From: Plumapathes pennacea
Lineage: Eukaryota; Cnidaria; Anthozoa; Antipatharia; Myriopathidae
NCBI GenBank assembly: GCA_964036295.1
Contig: OZ038471.1
Coordinates: 5,020,001-5,084,000 of the forward strand
Length of the DNA stretch: 64,000 bases
Direction: 5' to 3'
In this document: in pieces, positions 49,740-63,200 of the stretch
Layout of the letters: the number at the start of each line of letters is the position of its first letter
Position numbering within the stretch: position 1 is the first letter of the stretch
Notes under the pieces: model-generated
The model's input: the letters and a program-made list of their open reading frames with translations, nothing else
Told to the model about the DNA's origin: nothing
The model's database searches: none
Program-made: the position numbers and the translations under genes

Positions 49740-52120
49740 TCCATCCAAAGGTTATTCCGCCCTGAAATTCAAATTATAAAATCTAAAACACTTTTAAACG
49801 CTTTAAACGTCCCGACCGGCTGCACCACTAAAACATATAACTGAGAAATTAGCATTGTAAGCTCTCTGAAAAGATTGTCAAACGCAAATTTGAGTCACCT
49901 TCATAAAACATATTTGCAAGATAGCTTTTTTCCGTCGAAATAATTACACCAGTAAGCTTACAGTGTACGAAAACACAGACAATATTATTGACAGCTGCCT
50001 TCATTTACAACTCTATGCCCGTAAAGAATAACAATGAATAGCAATAGCAAGAACAACATAATATTCAAATTCTCAAAGAAATCTTCTAAACATACGGAAA
50101 TATTCAAGATGATACTGATCTGCCAATGGCTCAGTGCGGGTACAGAGTCTTCAAGGTGCGACTTCCTTCGGGATCAAAGTCCAGCGTTTGGAATAAAAAT
50201 ACTTGCACGAAATTTGTTTTAAACAAAAAAAAGTAGAAATAATTATTTTTAAATTAACCTAAAGGTAAGCTGGTTATATCCTGGAGGCAATTAGCCTGTC
50301 CGCTAATAAACAGTGTTAAATAATTAATATATCGAGTTGTTTGACGACTCACGGATCAACTCTAAGCATGGGAGACAACTATGCAAACTCAATTTCTCAG
50401 TTATCATTGCCAGGAAGGTCGTCAAAAGAGCGAAGGTGACAAACAACGTCACGACAAATTGGCGTCCGCCTTTTTCATGAAAGCATTATAGACAGCTTAT
50501 CGTTATAAGATAAATTGAGGTTGTATTTGACAATTCTAGGTTACTTTAAGTACACGTGTATAAATCCCACCCTGAGTTGGGAATTTTGAGTTAGGAAAAT
50601 AAAAAAAAAAACAAGGGTCAATTGGTTTCCAAAACGTCATGGAAATGCAAAAGAAAATAAAGAAACGAATCAAGCAACAAATAATGGTTCGATAGTTGTT
50701 TATGTATTAAGGTGGGAACCGTCACCGTTTATTGGTAGAGAAATCATTTAAATATTTTGTTTTATTTAATACTTTGCCGAGCAGGCTGAATCCTTGCGGT
50801 TTAACCTTTCTTAACATTAATATTAAGTTTTGAAAATGTAGTGTGATCGCATAAATCTTGGCCAGTAAAAATTAGTTTCGTGTCGTTCACTGATCAGTGA
50901 AACTTGTCCTCAATTACAAAAATAAATAAATTGTTTTTATGCAAATATATTGGCGCATCCCCCGCGTTTCAAGCTAACATTTCGAAAAAATAAAAAAATA
51001 AATAAAAAAGTACAGCACACATATCATAATAATACGATAGAAGAGGTATAACTACTACTGACATTTGTAGTGGACTGGATTGATGTTTCTTAGATTTCTT
51101 TGAATTCTGCCTTATGATGAGTGGCTTGTATTGTACTTAATTGATCGCAAAGAGGTGACGCCGAAAAAAACATCACAAAGAAAACGCGTACTGCGTAAAT
51201 TGTACTTTGCCGGTTCCGACGCTGTTAGAAGTTGCGACTTTTCCCATGGCTACGAAATCCAATGATACTATAGTTTGATGTGAGAAAGAAACGCCCATCA
51301 AGAGCTTTAGAACTTCACGACAATAAAGACAAGAAAAATCGATAATCGCAGCTTTTTAGGGTTCGGTTACTAAAGTGTGACTTAAAGAAAATGATATCGA
51401 CATTTAAAACTTCTCAGGTGCAAAAATGGCGCTTTGTTGTCAAGGAATATGTGGATGAGTTGCTACCAAACTTTGAAGAAGCCGTCGTTTTGCCTTGGGT
51501 GCTAAGTTACTACCAACTATCCATTATAATACGAACGGGTCCTTTGGTCAGTTTCTTTTTGGCCATTATTCCTTTTTTCTTTTTTAAGTTGCAATTCTGA
51601 TATTTTAGCCCTTTGGATTTTCGTCCGAGACCGAAGAACAGAACTAAAGAAAGAAATATTACAACTTACCTTGCATTCAGCTGTTCCGTAGTCCAAATAA
51701 TACTGAAATGTGCAAAATTATATTCATCAGTCCCCTGGTAGGGTGACACTCAGGTAATTAAATGACCATCTAATTACGCTTATTCTACGGCCCACGTACA
51801 CACGTTTCTCAATCAGTCTCTCACCAGAGATTCATGATACAGCATGGAGGATTTGCCACTATCAAAATAGTTTTGCTCAGACGAAAGCTGATTGGCCTAT
51901 CAATTCTCACTATATCACTCATATCTTTCTTCTTGAATGGTTGGGGGAATTTGTATTGTAAACTCAATCTGCCATTCCGCCCCGCAGGGTCTTCTGGGAA
52001 GAAATGTGAATGAAAAAGAATCAGCCAGCTGGCAGCGCACTGTCAACAAGAAATACGGGAAATTTGCAAATTTCAATTTGTTGAACGAGAAGTTGAAAAG
52101 TACAATGGAAAACCTGGATA
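49740..52120. other. Spacer upstream of gene E
   Basis: Gene E upstream region, then a CACTCCCAAG-type fragment at about 51810-51965 and 150 bases of unrecognised sequence up to the C' breakpoint. A 69-codon frame at 51391-51600 has no recognisable motif. No gene supported. Confidence 0.65.
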
Positions 52121-53390
52121 ACATGCTTGCGTGGTCCCACCATTTTGCTCGTAAAGCATCCAGGTATCCCTTCTGGCGCAGGCGCAGCATGGTCAGGGAG
52201 ATTTCTTTTAACCGTAAGTCATTTTCCTGCATGGCAATCGCAAGCCCGGTCTCCATGTTTAGACAAGGAACTGTACAAGAAGAAAAAGAAGAGTAAATCG
52301 ATATTTTTACGTGATCGGGATGTGGTCGGGGTTTGGTCGACATGTGGTCGTAATGTGGTCGGTAACAACGACTCACCCGTCGTCAGGTCACACGGCTCTT
52401 TCTGGACCTGATACTCCAGAACTGGACTATCACCTATGAAGATGTAATCTCTCTGGCGAGCCCACTCAAAGCCTTCTCATGAACCTGCAGGGAACTCTTT
52501 CTCTTGATTTATCTTCTTCCAAGCCTCTTGGTAAAGGTTGTGCCGACTGGAGCGGAAGAACTCGTAGGTGAACGATGACATGGTTACTCCAATGCCGTAG
52601 TCCGATTTCAAGGCGTCTTCTAGATTCCTTATGTGGTGCCTTGTGCTTTTCACAGTGAAAAAAGCAGCTAGATTTGCCGAGTAGGTAGCAACCCAGACCA
52701 GAATGCAGAACCAGTAGCAGCCCACCAAGACTCGACCTGAAGAAAGTAAGTGACGTCATTGGCCTACATACGCGCGGACGTACGCAGCCTCGCACACGCG
52801 TGAACCGTACACAAACCCATCATACACACATACGCGCGCTCACATACGAGTGGCTATGCTCTTATAGTTCACAGACTTGAAGAACGCAAGCTAACACAGA
52901 CACACAAAACGAATACGCACACGTACACGAGCACGAGCACGAGCACGAGCACGAACACGAACACGAAAACGAACGTAAATACGGCCACGAACGTGAACAC
53001 GAACACGCGCATGCACAAGAATTTTTCAATACCTGACAGAGACTTTGGAGTGTTATCACCTCCTTGTTGTAGAATACAGGCCAACGCGAACCAAAAGCTG
53101 TTGAACAGGTTGAACTCTGTCAACGTTCCTTTGCCGTCTTAATTTTTATACCCATAAGGACTGAAGTAATTTAACGTGAAAATGCATAACGTCATGACCA
53201 ACAGACAGACCAAGACCATGATCCAGACGGGAATTTGGAAGGGCATCATAAACTGGAGGTAATCAATTTTTTCCACGAATTTCTTCTTCATTATCATTTT
53301 TGTTGTGTAGTACATGAAGGGTATGGTAAAGTCAACGACGCTTTCTCTGGATTTTGTGACGCTTAGTCCCGATAACGCCATGTCTGCTTT
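52121..53390 (-). pseudogene. C' : truncated, stop-bearing copy of gene C exons 11-13
   Basis: Near-identical copy of gene C positions 23226-24660, same strand. It keeps exons 53033-53390 (S1b-M1-pore), 52377-52736 (M3-S2) and part of 52121-52269 (S2 end), with intact splice sites. It has no ATD, first S1 exon or M4. Two stops break it: TAA at 53139-53141 in the M1-pore linker (GAA in gene C) and TGA at 52477-52479 in S2 (CGA in gene C). The gate also changes to TYSANLAAF. Similarity to C stops at about 52121, just before the last S2 cysteine codon, so that cysteine is lost. It is fused at about 53569 to the start of the E' duplication. It lies downstream of E' in the direction of transcription, so read-through RNA could splice into it, but it cannot make a channel. 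Confidence 0.92.
52925..53010. repeat. Hexamer minisatellite in C'
   Basis: Counterpart of 24030-24110 in the pseudogene intron, with the repeat number changed. Confidence 0.85.
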
Positions 53391-54230
53391 CTGAAAGAAC
53401 AAATAAACATTTCCACTGTAAGGTCTTAGAGCTCGTTATACGTTTTAACTGTTTTACAAAATTTTACTTTAATTTTAATTTCTTTTTTCAGTTTCCCACC
53501 AGGGATATACAGTGGACTCTCTCTGAGGCGGACACCCTCGGGACTAGATTTAGTGTCCGCCTCAGAGAATAATGGACGTCAATAATTGAAAAAGTTTCTA
53601 ACCAGCACGAAACAATGTCATACAAATCGTGCAATGAAAAGCTTTCGAACTAATTACCGTAAGTTCTTTTGCGCACACAAAAAAAATATCATAGAGAGCT
53701 AAAGCAAACTAGGACGACGACAGAAACACATCAAGGACGGTATTACAATTTTATTGGCCGTTCATTATTTACAGTGGCATTAGTTTTAATAGTTTAGCAA
53801 TGACAGTGTTACAGATTTGCCATACTTTGACAGTACTGCGCGTTAGTGCTACAGTTACCCTCTTGTTTGTGGTATATATAAGCTACTGTCACTCTTTGGA
53901 TTAATTCCTTTTCATACGGCACCCACATTATGTTTATTAGCTAAAAGAATCTCTTCAGTTATTTCGTGTCTAAATTTCAACAGTGACACAACCATAAACG
54001 TTAGCATGAGAATCGTATGCTTGACAACCTAATTTCTGAACCTAATTCTTTGTGACTATCGTCAACTGTCAGTCGATTCATTTCTAATTGATCATTATGT
54101 AGAAATGTACGAACATTGAAAGATGTACTGTTCCTAGAACGTCTTAGGGGCCAAGTACCATATAATGTACAAGAATGACTGTATTATATTTTTGTGGAAG
54201 TACTTCCCTGACTTGAAATGCTCACAGGTT
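53391..54230. other. Junction region between C' and E'
   Basis: 53391-53568 is gene C intron sequence ending inside the inverted end of a GGCGGACA element (53510-53568). From 53571 the sequence is the gene E 3' flank. Compared with E, about 107 bases (near 40917-41022) are missing around 54105. Confidence 0.85.
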
Positions 54231-57200
54231 TCAAACTTCAGGCTGACTCACATTAGCCTAGAAAGAAAGAAAAAAAAAAGAATGTGACGTCATGGCGGCC
54301 ATATTGGATGAAATTAGTAAAAGATTGCTCATCAGCCTCAACATGGCTGCAATGTCTTTGTATTACAAAAACTGCTCTAAAATCATCACGGAACTACTAG
54401 AGTATGGCGTTGGCTAATTTTTAGCGGTATAAGGTCTTACCTTCTCGTATGCAATCTCCGAACGTATTTCCTCTTCTTTCCTTTGTCTTCTTTTGTGCCA
54501 ATAAATTTCCCCCACAAGAACAAAAAAGGATAAAAGAAGTCCTCCTGACAATACAGTATACACGCCGGCCATGCTCTCCAGACCGATTCGCTGTCCTGAC
54601 AAAGCTACAAACAAAGTGGTGAGGTGGTGAATCTTAACCCTATCACTCCCAAGTTCAAAGTACAGATTCTCTTAACCATTCAAGAAGAAAATGTGAGAGA
54701 TGTGGGGAGAATTAATATTTTAATCAGCTGTCATCTTAGCAAGCTATCAAAGCCACCTTCTCCACAATGTAATGATACATCTTTGGTGAGAAATTGAAGG
54801 AGAAAATCAAAGTTGATCACTCTTGTGAGTGAAAGGGTTAAAGGTTAGCCGCTATATCGAGTGCGTATCGGGCGTCGAGTATCGAGTATTCGTAAACGGG
54901 CGAGCGAACATCGAGTAACGACCGAGTAAAATTTTGGATCGAGTGATTATCGAAACAAAGAAAAACAAAAGGTTATTGTTTGATGGCCAGAGTCTAATAT
55001 CGAACTGCCTAATGCTCTTCGTTGTATAAAAGATAAATTTTCGAAGCGTTCGATGCGAGATACAATCTCCATGAAAGTACATGAAAATTAAATGTAACTA
55101 CAGGCCATGTCACATGCACGAGGCAATTTGTCTTTGAGCTTGCAACGGCACCCCCTGCTTATAACTTGCAACGGAACAAAAAAGCTTGCTAAATAAGTTG
55201 GAGTTACAGTTGAACAGTCTCCTACTTTTCACGACGTTGCGTGCTCTTGTTGCATCGTGTGACATGTACTATGCAACTTGTCCCGCGACACAAGTTGCAA
55301 GAAAAATTGCCTCGTGTGACATGGTCTCAACATGGGAGGGGTTTTCTGTTTTTCGTTACTTACAATCTCCTTTTTTCTTCGGGCAATTATGTGCGTTATC
55401 CCACCAAGTCCGACGCAACTGATCCAGATATCCCTTTTCTCGAAGGCTGAGTATCTCAAGGGAAATCTCCATAACATGAGGGTCGTTGGCTTGAAGAGCA
55501 AAAGCGAAACTCTCTTCCGTACCCAAGAGTGAAACTAAGAGAGAGAAAGCCAAAAACAATAACATCATCATCATGTATTCTCTTTATTTACTATGTAGTG
55601 CTAAAAGCATTGACATTTATGGGATATATGAATACAAACTATGCAAAATAGGACATAGCAGATTACTAGAAAGTTGATATAGAAATATATTATGGTTTGG
55701 ATTTTGGACAGAGATTAGGGGTGCGTTCGATTGGGTCTGTTCTGGAATACGAATAGCTAAAATGTTGCGTGGAAAATTTAGTTCGAAATTGTTTTGAAAA
55801 CCTTCATACTGACATTGCGAACAGCTACCATTGCATCTTTATCCAAGTCAGCTCCCAACCAAAGAATTTTTACCGATCAACATCACTAATCCTATTTCGC
55901 GCCCTAGATGAATGTGAATACATGTAGTGTAAATGTATTGACTCTGTTCCAAGACGAGGCCTTATACGATACCTTTCTTATAAAGATGAGTTTAACTTGC
56001 ACGAAAGAAAAACTAAATTTCATAAGAAAAAAATTCGCACTGGGACTCTCCCGTCCCAATACAAAGAAAACGTATGGATGATATAGTGAGAATTGATTGT
56101 CCAGTCAGCTTTATCTGAGCAAATTATCAAGTAGCAAATTCTCAGTACTGTATCATATATCTCTCATGAGAAATTGAAGGAGAAAATATAAGTTGATCTT
56201 ACGTGCTACCAGGTCACACGGCGGTTGGTTTTCTTCGTATATCATAGCTGGCTGTGCGTCAATGTAAATATAATTTTTCTTTCGTACCAATTCTATTGCT
56301 TCGGCCTCTGTATTGGGAAATGCTTTTCGCGTCCACATACGCGTCCAAGCTCTTTGGTACAGATCATACTTGCTATTCTGGAAGAAAGAGTAATACGAGG
56401 TCGAGTTGACTACACTGATAGTGTTTTCTTCAGAGTTAAGCGCATCTTCCAAGTCTTTAATCGGCTGTTCAGCATTCTTGACAGTTAAAAAGGCAGCAAG
56501 GTTCGCTGTGTACGTGGAAACCAAGATCAGAATGCAAAACCAGTAGCAACCAGCCAAGACACGACCTAAAGAGAAACGTGTAAACAACAACAAAAAAAGA
56601 AAACACAAACAAATTATTATGCTTGTAATTTATCAACTGGATAAGGATTTATACGGTGAAAAATGCTATCCACTCTTTCAACAACTGGACCCAGCTGTCC
56701 ATTTTTGTTTTCGTCTTATTCCCTTCTCTCCTAATGCAGTTTGATTTGACAGATGTTTTGACTATCGCCATAACATTTCAATTTTATTTTATTTTTACAA
56801 CTTTATTAGCTAAAGCTACAAAACTAATTTGTTACAAAATTCTTACAAAATTCAAAATAAGTAATTAAACAAGTACTAAATAAAAGAAATAAACACACAC
56901 GCACATAAAGTAAATACCAGCCCTCGCGTAATCTCGAAAAGAGGAAGAAATCAAGAAATGCAGATTTCTTGGAAAAACGTGCGGATGACTGAATACACTG
57001 TAAATGACTACGTTTTTCCAAGAAATCCAATTACAACATTTCAGTTCTTACCTGACAGCGCCCTCGGCATGTTTTCGGCTCCCTGCTGCAGCATACAACC
57101 AAGTGAAAACCACAAACTGTTAAAGAAGCTGAACTCTGACGACGTGCCACGGCCAGAGTCCGCATCTTTGTATCCAAACGGACTGAAGTAATTTATGATA

Positions 57201-60200
57201 TAAGTGGCGCAGGAAACGACTACGAGACAAACAAGAACCAGGCACCATACCGGAATATCGAAGGGCATCATGAATTGAAAGAATTCTATTTCCACGTCAG
57301 GTTTCTTCATGAGCATAGCCGGGGTGTAGTACATATAAGCTACTGTGAAGTCCACCACTTTTTCTCGTTCATGCGTCACAGCCAAAGGGCCCAGTGCTAG
57401 ATCTGCTTTCTAAAAATAAATGGGCTACATTTGAGTTGGGACGCAATTATCTATCATTTAATCGATCTCAGTTTTGGCCAAATTGTTAAAAAAAAAAGAG
57501 TATTCAGATGCGACATTTCTCAGTAGCGGAAATTCCATTATCACACCAGAGTTTATGTAATAAACTAGATTGGCCTTGCCAGTGAGCTCGCGGCGTGAGT
57601 TGGGTCGAGACCAGAATATAAAATGGGAAAGTAGGGGACAAGAGCGGAACTCCCAAGAGAGACTTCCAATTTCTCACCATAAAAATATCACACAGTATAG
57701 AGAACTTGGCTTTTGACACCTTGCTCTTTTGACACCTTGATTAAACTAAAAATTATTATTACAACACTCATACACTTGCTTCTTAAAGGTTGAGCGACCC
57801 TGCATCTTGAGAATGCGTGACATATCTTTTTATGCACAATCGACAGTTTATGACAGTTTGACCTTGACTCATATTTCTAATCAGAGGCCACGATTAATCC
57901 AGCCTTCGCTTCACTACTTATGTGTTTCCTTTTGTTAACTCAATACGTTTCTTCTATCAGGCTTTCGAGTATTCGTGCTCTGTAACAAATATAAAATTGA
58001 AAGCGAGGAATGTCACACGAGAGATGTTTACAATATTATTGCGCTTTTGTTCACAGTGTGTTCAGTCCATTTGTGACTGCAAACTCAATCCTCAGAATTA
58101 TTTCGGTGTATTTTTCATTTCTGGTATTTAATGAACATTGCGAAACAAAGACTACATGATCGAATAAAAGAAACACTTCAACAGGCAATGTACGATACGC
58201 AGAAGAATTTTATGAGGCAACAGATGTCATGTACAGAGTAAAGCATAAAGCGTCATTGTTTTACGGCTAAAGCTCACCGTAGCTTTGGTTTCTGCTTTCG
58301 CCCTGTTATCTTCCCAAAAGTATTTCGTGTCGCCACAGAAAGTTTCGTCGGGACTAAATATTTATCGGCGACAGCGGTACCATCAAATATTTGTTTACGG
58401 CTATTCTCAAAGCTTCCGCGGTGAACGCGAGCCAAAATCGTTCCCGAAAATCCAGTTTATCCGTGCATATTCCACAGAGCCAAATGGTGTTGAGTTTGGA
58501 TGGGATGCAGTTAACTTTTACACACAAGTAACGAGCAATTCACTGGCCACATCTCGAGTTGTTTAGCGAAGTCAATTACGTCATCGCCCAGCACGTGATA
58601 ATATGAACCAATCACCGTGTGCTGATTCTCGACCCACAAAAAGGAAAAAAATAAATAAAAATTCCCATTTTTAAGCTCTCGTGGGCCCCAGGCCCCCGCG
58701 AGCAACAATATTAACTTTTAGAACTTGCATTGCTAATGCACCTTTATTTATTAGTAACAAGAGAGAAAATGTGGTGTCCGAGCAAAGAAAATTATCGTGT
58801 TCTTTTTATGATATGATACATATCGAAAAGAAGATAAGGTATGATTGCACGTTCTCAAAGTTCAATATACCACCTATTGTTATCCTAAAGGTAATTTGAT
58901 TTATGATCTATTTATTATTTGACCAGTGACAAAATCATCTGAATCTCTCAGCCAGAGCCGTTTTCGAATAAATACAGCTCCAATCACAGAAGTAGTTACC
59001 AATCAGAAGCCAAAGTAATTAATTTGGCATTGGTTTTACTATAGAGAAGAGACCAATTGAAACGCCATCGCCACATCTTTGCTCGAGTAAGCTGATCGTA
59101 ATTGCAAATTGGATTGGCTTTATTCCTGATTAGTTTAGAACGCTGGCGAACTCCAAAAGCGACTACTTTCCAAAAGTCATTCGAAAACGTTTCTGATCAG
59201 TAATAATAATCATACTATACCTTACAAACTAAATCGCCAACCATGCCTGTCCACCCTTCGTCGGTATGTACTCCAAAATAACCGTCCGAGGAAGATCCAA
59301 TATCATACGTGAACTTCAGATTTGAGGCCAGTTTTTTAAGCAAGTCAATGCAGTAGCCCTTATAAGTAACATTTCCCTCAGAATCCCGCTCCAAGAATAC
59401 AAATGGGTGATACTAACAGGAACAAAGAAGACCAAAACAGAAGACAGAACTAGTCAGTCATCACGATTGTACTTCTATTCCACGAAATGATTTCTTGGAA
59501 ATTATTTGTTTCATCAACCCTTTCTTAGTTTCCTAAGTTCATAAAACCGACTCTCCCAAGCTAAAGTGATGTTATGAGAATTAACAGTTCATTCGAATTT
59601 AATCTGAGCAAGCTATCGAAAGCCAAGTTCACCATAATGTATGTTGTGTTTCTGATGAGAGTCTGAAGGAGAGAAGCTAATCAACCACTCCTCGCTTGTT
59701 TCACGTTTGCGCATGGAATTCCTCAACTGAATCTACGAATTTTGCCCGGGGGGGTACTCCCATATCTTTCTTATATAGGGATGTTCCGCCCGATAGGGTA
59801 TCATTTTCAGGGTCTTCTGTCTTAAACAGGGTATCAAATTTTACATTTTCGTGTCTTAAACAGGGTTATTTTCCGAAGATTTTCTCCTCTTCCCCTCCCC
59901 CCTCAACCACATTTTTGCTCTCGCCATTTTCGCGCGATTTCTTCGTATGCTACAGTGGAAACGTGTGCAACGCAGGCTAACTTATCTAAACTTAGTCTTG
60001 AACAGGGTATCAAATTAGAGCACTTTGTCTTAGACAGGGTAACAAAATTTCCATTTTTGTGTCTTGAATAGGGTCAGCGGAACACCTCTACCCAAATTCC
60101 TATTGAGTACCCCCCCCCCCCCCCCCGGAAATTTTGTAAGAAGCTTAACAATGCACAATCATAGTACTAACCTCCAATGTCACAACTCGAAACCTTTTCC

Positions 60201-63200
60201 CTTCCAGTTTTGGGGCATCACCTGTCAGCTCTATGTTTTGTCGAAGGTCTTTGTCCATAAACAACTTAGTCGATTTCCATGTGCCAATCTGGAATAAAGT
60301 TGTAATATTGTATCATCCGTCTTATCTATAATTTTTTTTTATAATTTTTTTTTTAGTATGTTAGTTTTTGCCCCCATCTCTTGCGGTGTTAATTATCTTT
60401 GTCTGATTCGGTCCCTGGATCGGCCCCTGTGTCGGTCCCTGCCGTTTTTTAAGATGTTTTATTTCACAGAAAAGCTTCAGATTTTCAAATTTTAGAATAT
60501 TTCCCGGACTGTTTTGAAATTAGTGGGGGAGTTTATCGCAAATCTGCTCACCTTAACGAAGGAGTTGTTCTGAAGGTTCATCACATCAAGCTCAACAGAA
60601 CTTCTCAAACCAGCCTCGTCAAATTGAATCATTCCAGTGATTCCTTCAAGTTGAATCTGAAAAATAATTGGGCAATAATGTTTAAACAATAGATAAAAGT
60701 GCCCATCCAAGTGTTTTGCTCGTAGCTCTATTTGAGAAAATCATGTGCACTGAAACGTAAAACAAATCTAATTTGTAGGTGAACACGTAAACTTACCTTT
60801 TTTATTTGACTTCTTAGGGCCATCCTGTGTGATGCACTATTAGACAGTAGTCCCCAGTCTTTTTTCTTGGACATAAAGACGAGGGCCTGGGCAACAACCT
60901 GAGCTGCATCATGTGCGAGGACAACATTTTCCTGTGAAAACATAATGAACACAACTATGAGATAAGGTGGATAGCAAGCGCAGATTGCTATCATTTACCA
61001 GCTCAAGTGCCTATTTTCTGCGTTCTAGTGGGAGTCAGAGACCAAGGAATTTTGGTTGAATCTACCCTAGGAGTCTGGGTCTAACCCTAACTAACTCCGC
61101 CAAAAATGCCAAGAGTGATGTGTTCTCAATGGCAAGTTTCACTGGATGCTCGAGTAACTTGAAAAAAAAAAAAAAAAAAAAAAAAACTAGAAACATTAAA
61201 AAGAGAAATAAGTTCTCTTTTTATGGTGATTTTTGTAAAGTTCGTAATTGGTGTATGTCTAAATTTCACTCTTGTTTTTGATTGGAAACTTTCCAATGTT
61301 ATAAGCGTCTGATTTGTGACTAGTTGCGCTGTAAATGGCGGTACAGTGGGCTGAACCTATCCGGTTTTTAACGTTGCATTAAAGTGCCTATAAGCCTTCA
61401 GACGTTACGTTTTTATATGAAAGTAGGAAGTGATCTAAGCAACTTATATTTAAAGAAACTCCGTTCCGAAGTGTTCTTATACTTTTTTCACGCGGTTGAA
61501 CTCAGAATTCCGAAATCTTGACCGAGCGACATGGGAGACTGGGTCTGTGACGTCAGAGAAGGCACTGGCATCGCTTTGGCGTCTCTTTACCTTAGTTGTC
61601 TTTTTTCCCTTGGTTACATTTTTCTCGACAACACATCTATGAGGCACAATTCTCACTTCGCCAACTGCAAAATCTGTGTGAAAGTTTTGTTTGACAAGAA
61701 ACAAATCCCTCCTCTGACGTCATAACCCAGGCTCTCGATCGAAAAACTTTGCGCGGTTAGATTCAAAATGGCGGTCAAAATCGCATGTTTGCCGGGCGGA
61801 AAAATATATAAAAACACTTCGGAGCGGAGTTTCTTTGGCCATAAGTTGTTTAGATTACTTCCTACTTTCATATAAAAACGTAACGTCTGAAGGCTTATAG
61901 GCACTTTAAGCGGTTCTACATACCAATAGAAGAATATATTAACCATACCTTTAGCGAAAAGATGTCAGTCACAGCGTTGTTAAACATTGATTTCAAACCC
62001 TCCTCGTATTGCTTCGACTTCTGATTAAGTTTGCGAGGCAAACGGAAACCGACCACTTTGTCCGCAGATGGGGCTGTGATGTTCAGAGGAAACTGGAGAG
62101 ATAGAGGGATAAATAAAAGTATCACGCAGTTCTCAGTCTTGGGAAGACCTAGAAATACTCATGACGTCAGACCAAGTTTAGCGTAAGAGTTAGCTTCACA
62201 ACAGTTCGACTGGAAACTCTATGTAAGCTAAATCTAGTGACTACTACAGACAATGAAACAACAACTAACTTACGTGGGTTTGAAAGATCCATACAAAGTT
62301 TTGGATGTGATCACAGGGTCGCTTCTAAAAATGGAAGTTTGAGAGTGATAAAGTTTATCATTTTAGTTTATCTATACATAACTTGCATGCATTTAATCGT
62401 GAAGGCAATATTTCTTGCCTCTGAGAGTAGCTTGTGTCGATACATCCCTTCTGCGTACAAGGCAACAACGTTTATCTTCAACTTTGATAGCTCATTAATT
62501 GCCTTTGACACAACGCTGTCCACTGACTCGTTTCCATATTGATGAAGTTGAATGGTATGCACAGTAGTTTTCTCCTTGTTAATGAATGTCTGGAAGTGAG
62601 ATGCCTCGTAGCCATAACTCGCTGAGTAAACATAAAATATATAAATTAGCTTTGAATGAATAGAATCACTAATACACATAAACACATCATTACATTTGTT
62701 AAATTGGTAAACGGAAAACCGCATGGTATAATACTTTTGTTATAGAAACTTGGAAACTAGATAATCTGTTTTTCCAGACAAAAAACCATTAAAAACAAGA
62801 GTCGGTTCAGCTTGTCTTGTGTACCTACCTTCATATAAAACCGCAACTTTGGACCAATGAAAAGTCTCCAGTAGCTGTACCGTTGCACGAGCGTAGCTTG
62901 AATAACTCGCAGACAGTGAAACACCCACGTGTTCACACTTGCTCCAGTAGTAATCGTGATTACTATGGAGACGGATCAGCGGTATCCCTGTGAACATGCT
63001 GAGCACGCATGCGGGGATGTTAGAATCATGCTGTGCTTCGATAAGCGCCACCACATCCTGTTGTAAAAGTGCTGATGCTGCGAAAAAACAAACAAACAAA
63101 CAAACAAACAACAAAAACAAAACAAAACAAACAAAAACAAACAAACAAAAAAAAACAAAAAACAGATGCTTGAATATTCGACAACTGGTTGGCCTGTAAA

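Noticed and set aside
58285-58566. 93-codon frame inside the E' insertion
   Set aside because: No recognisable domain or splice structure; expected by chance in a 1.1-kb block.
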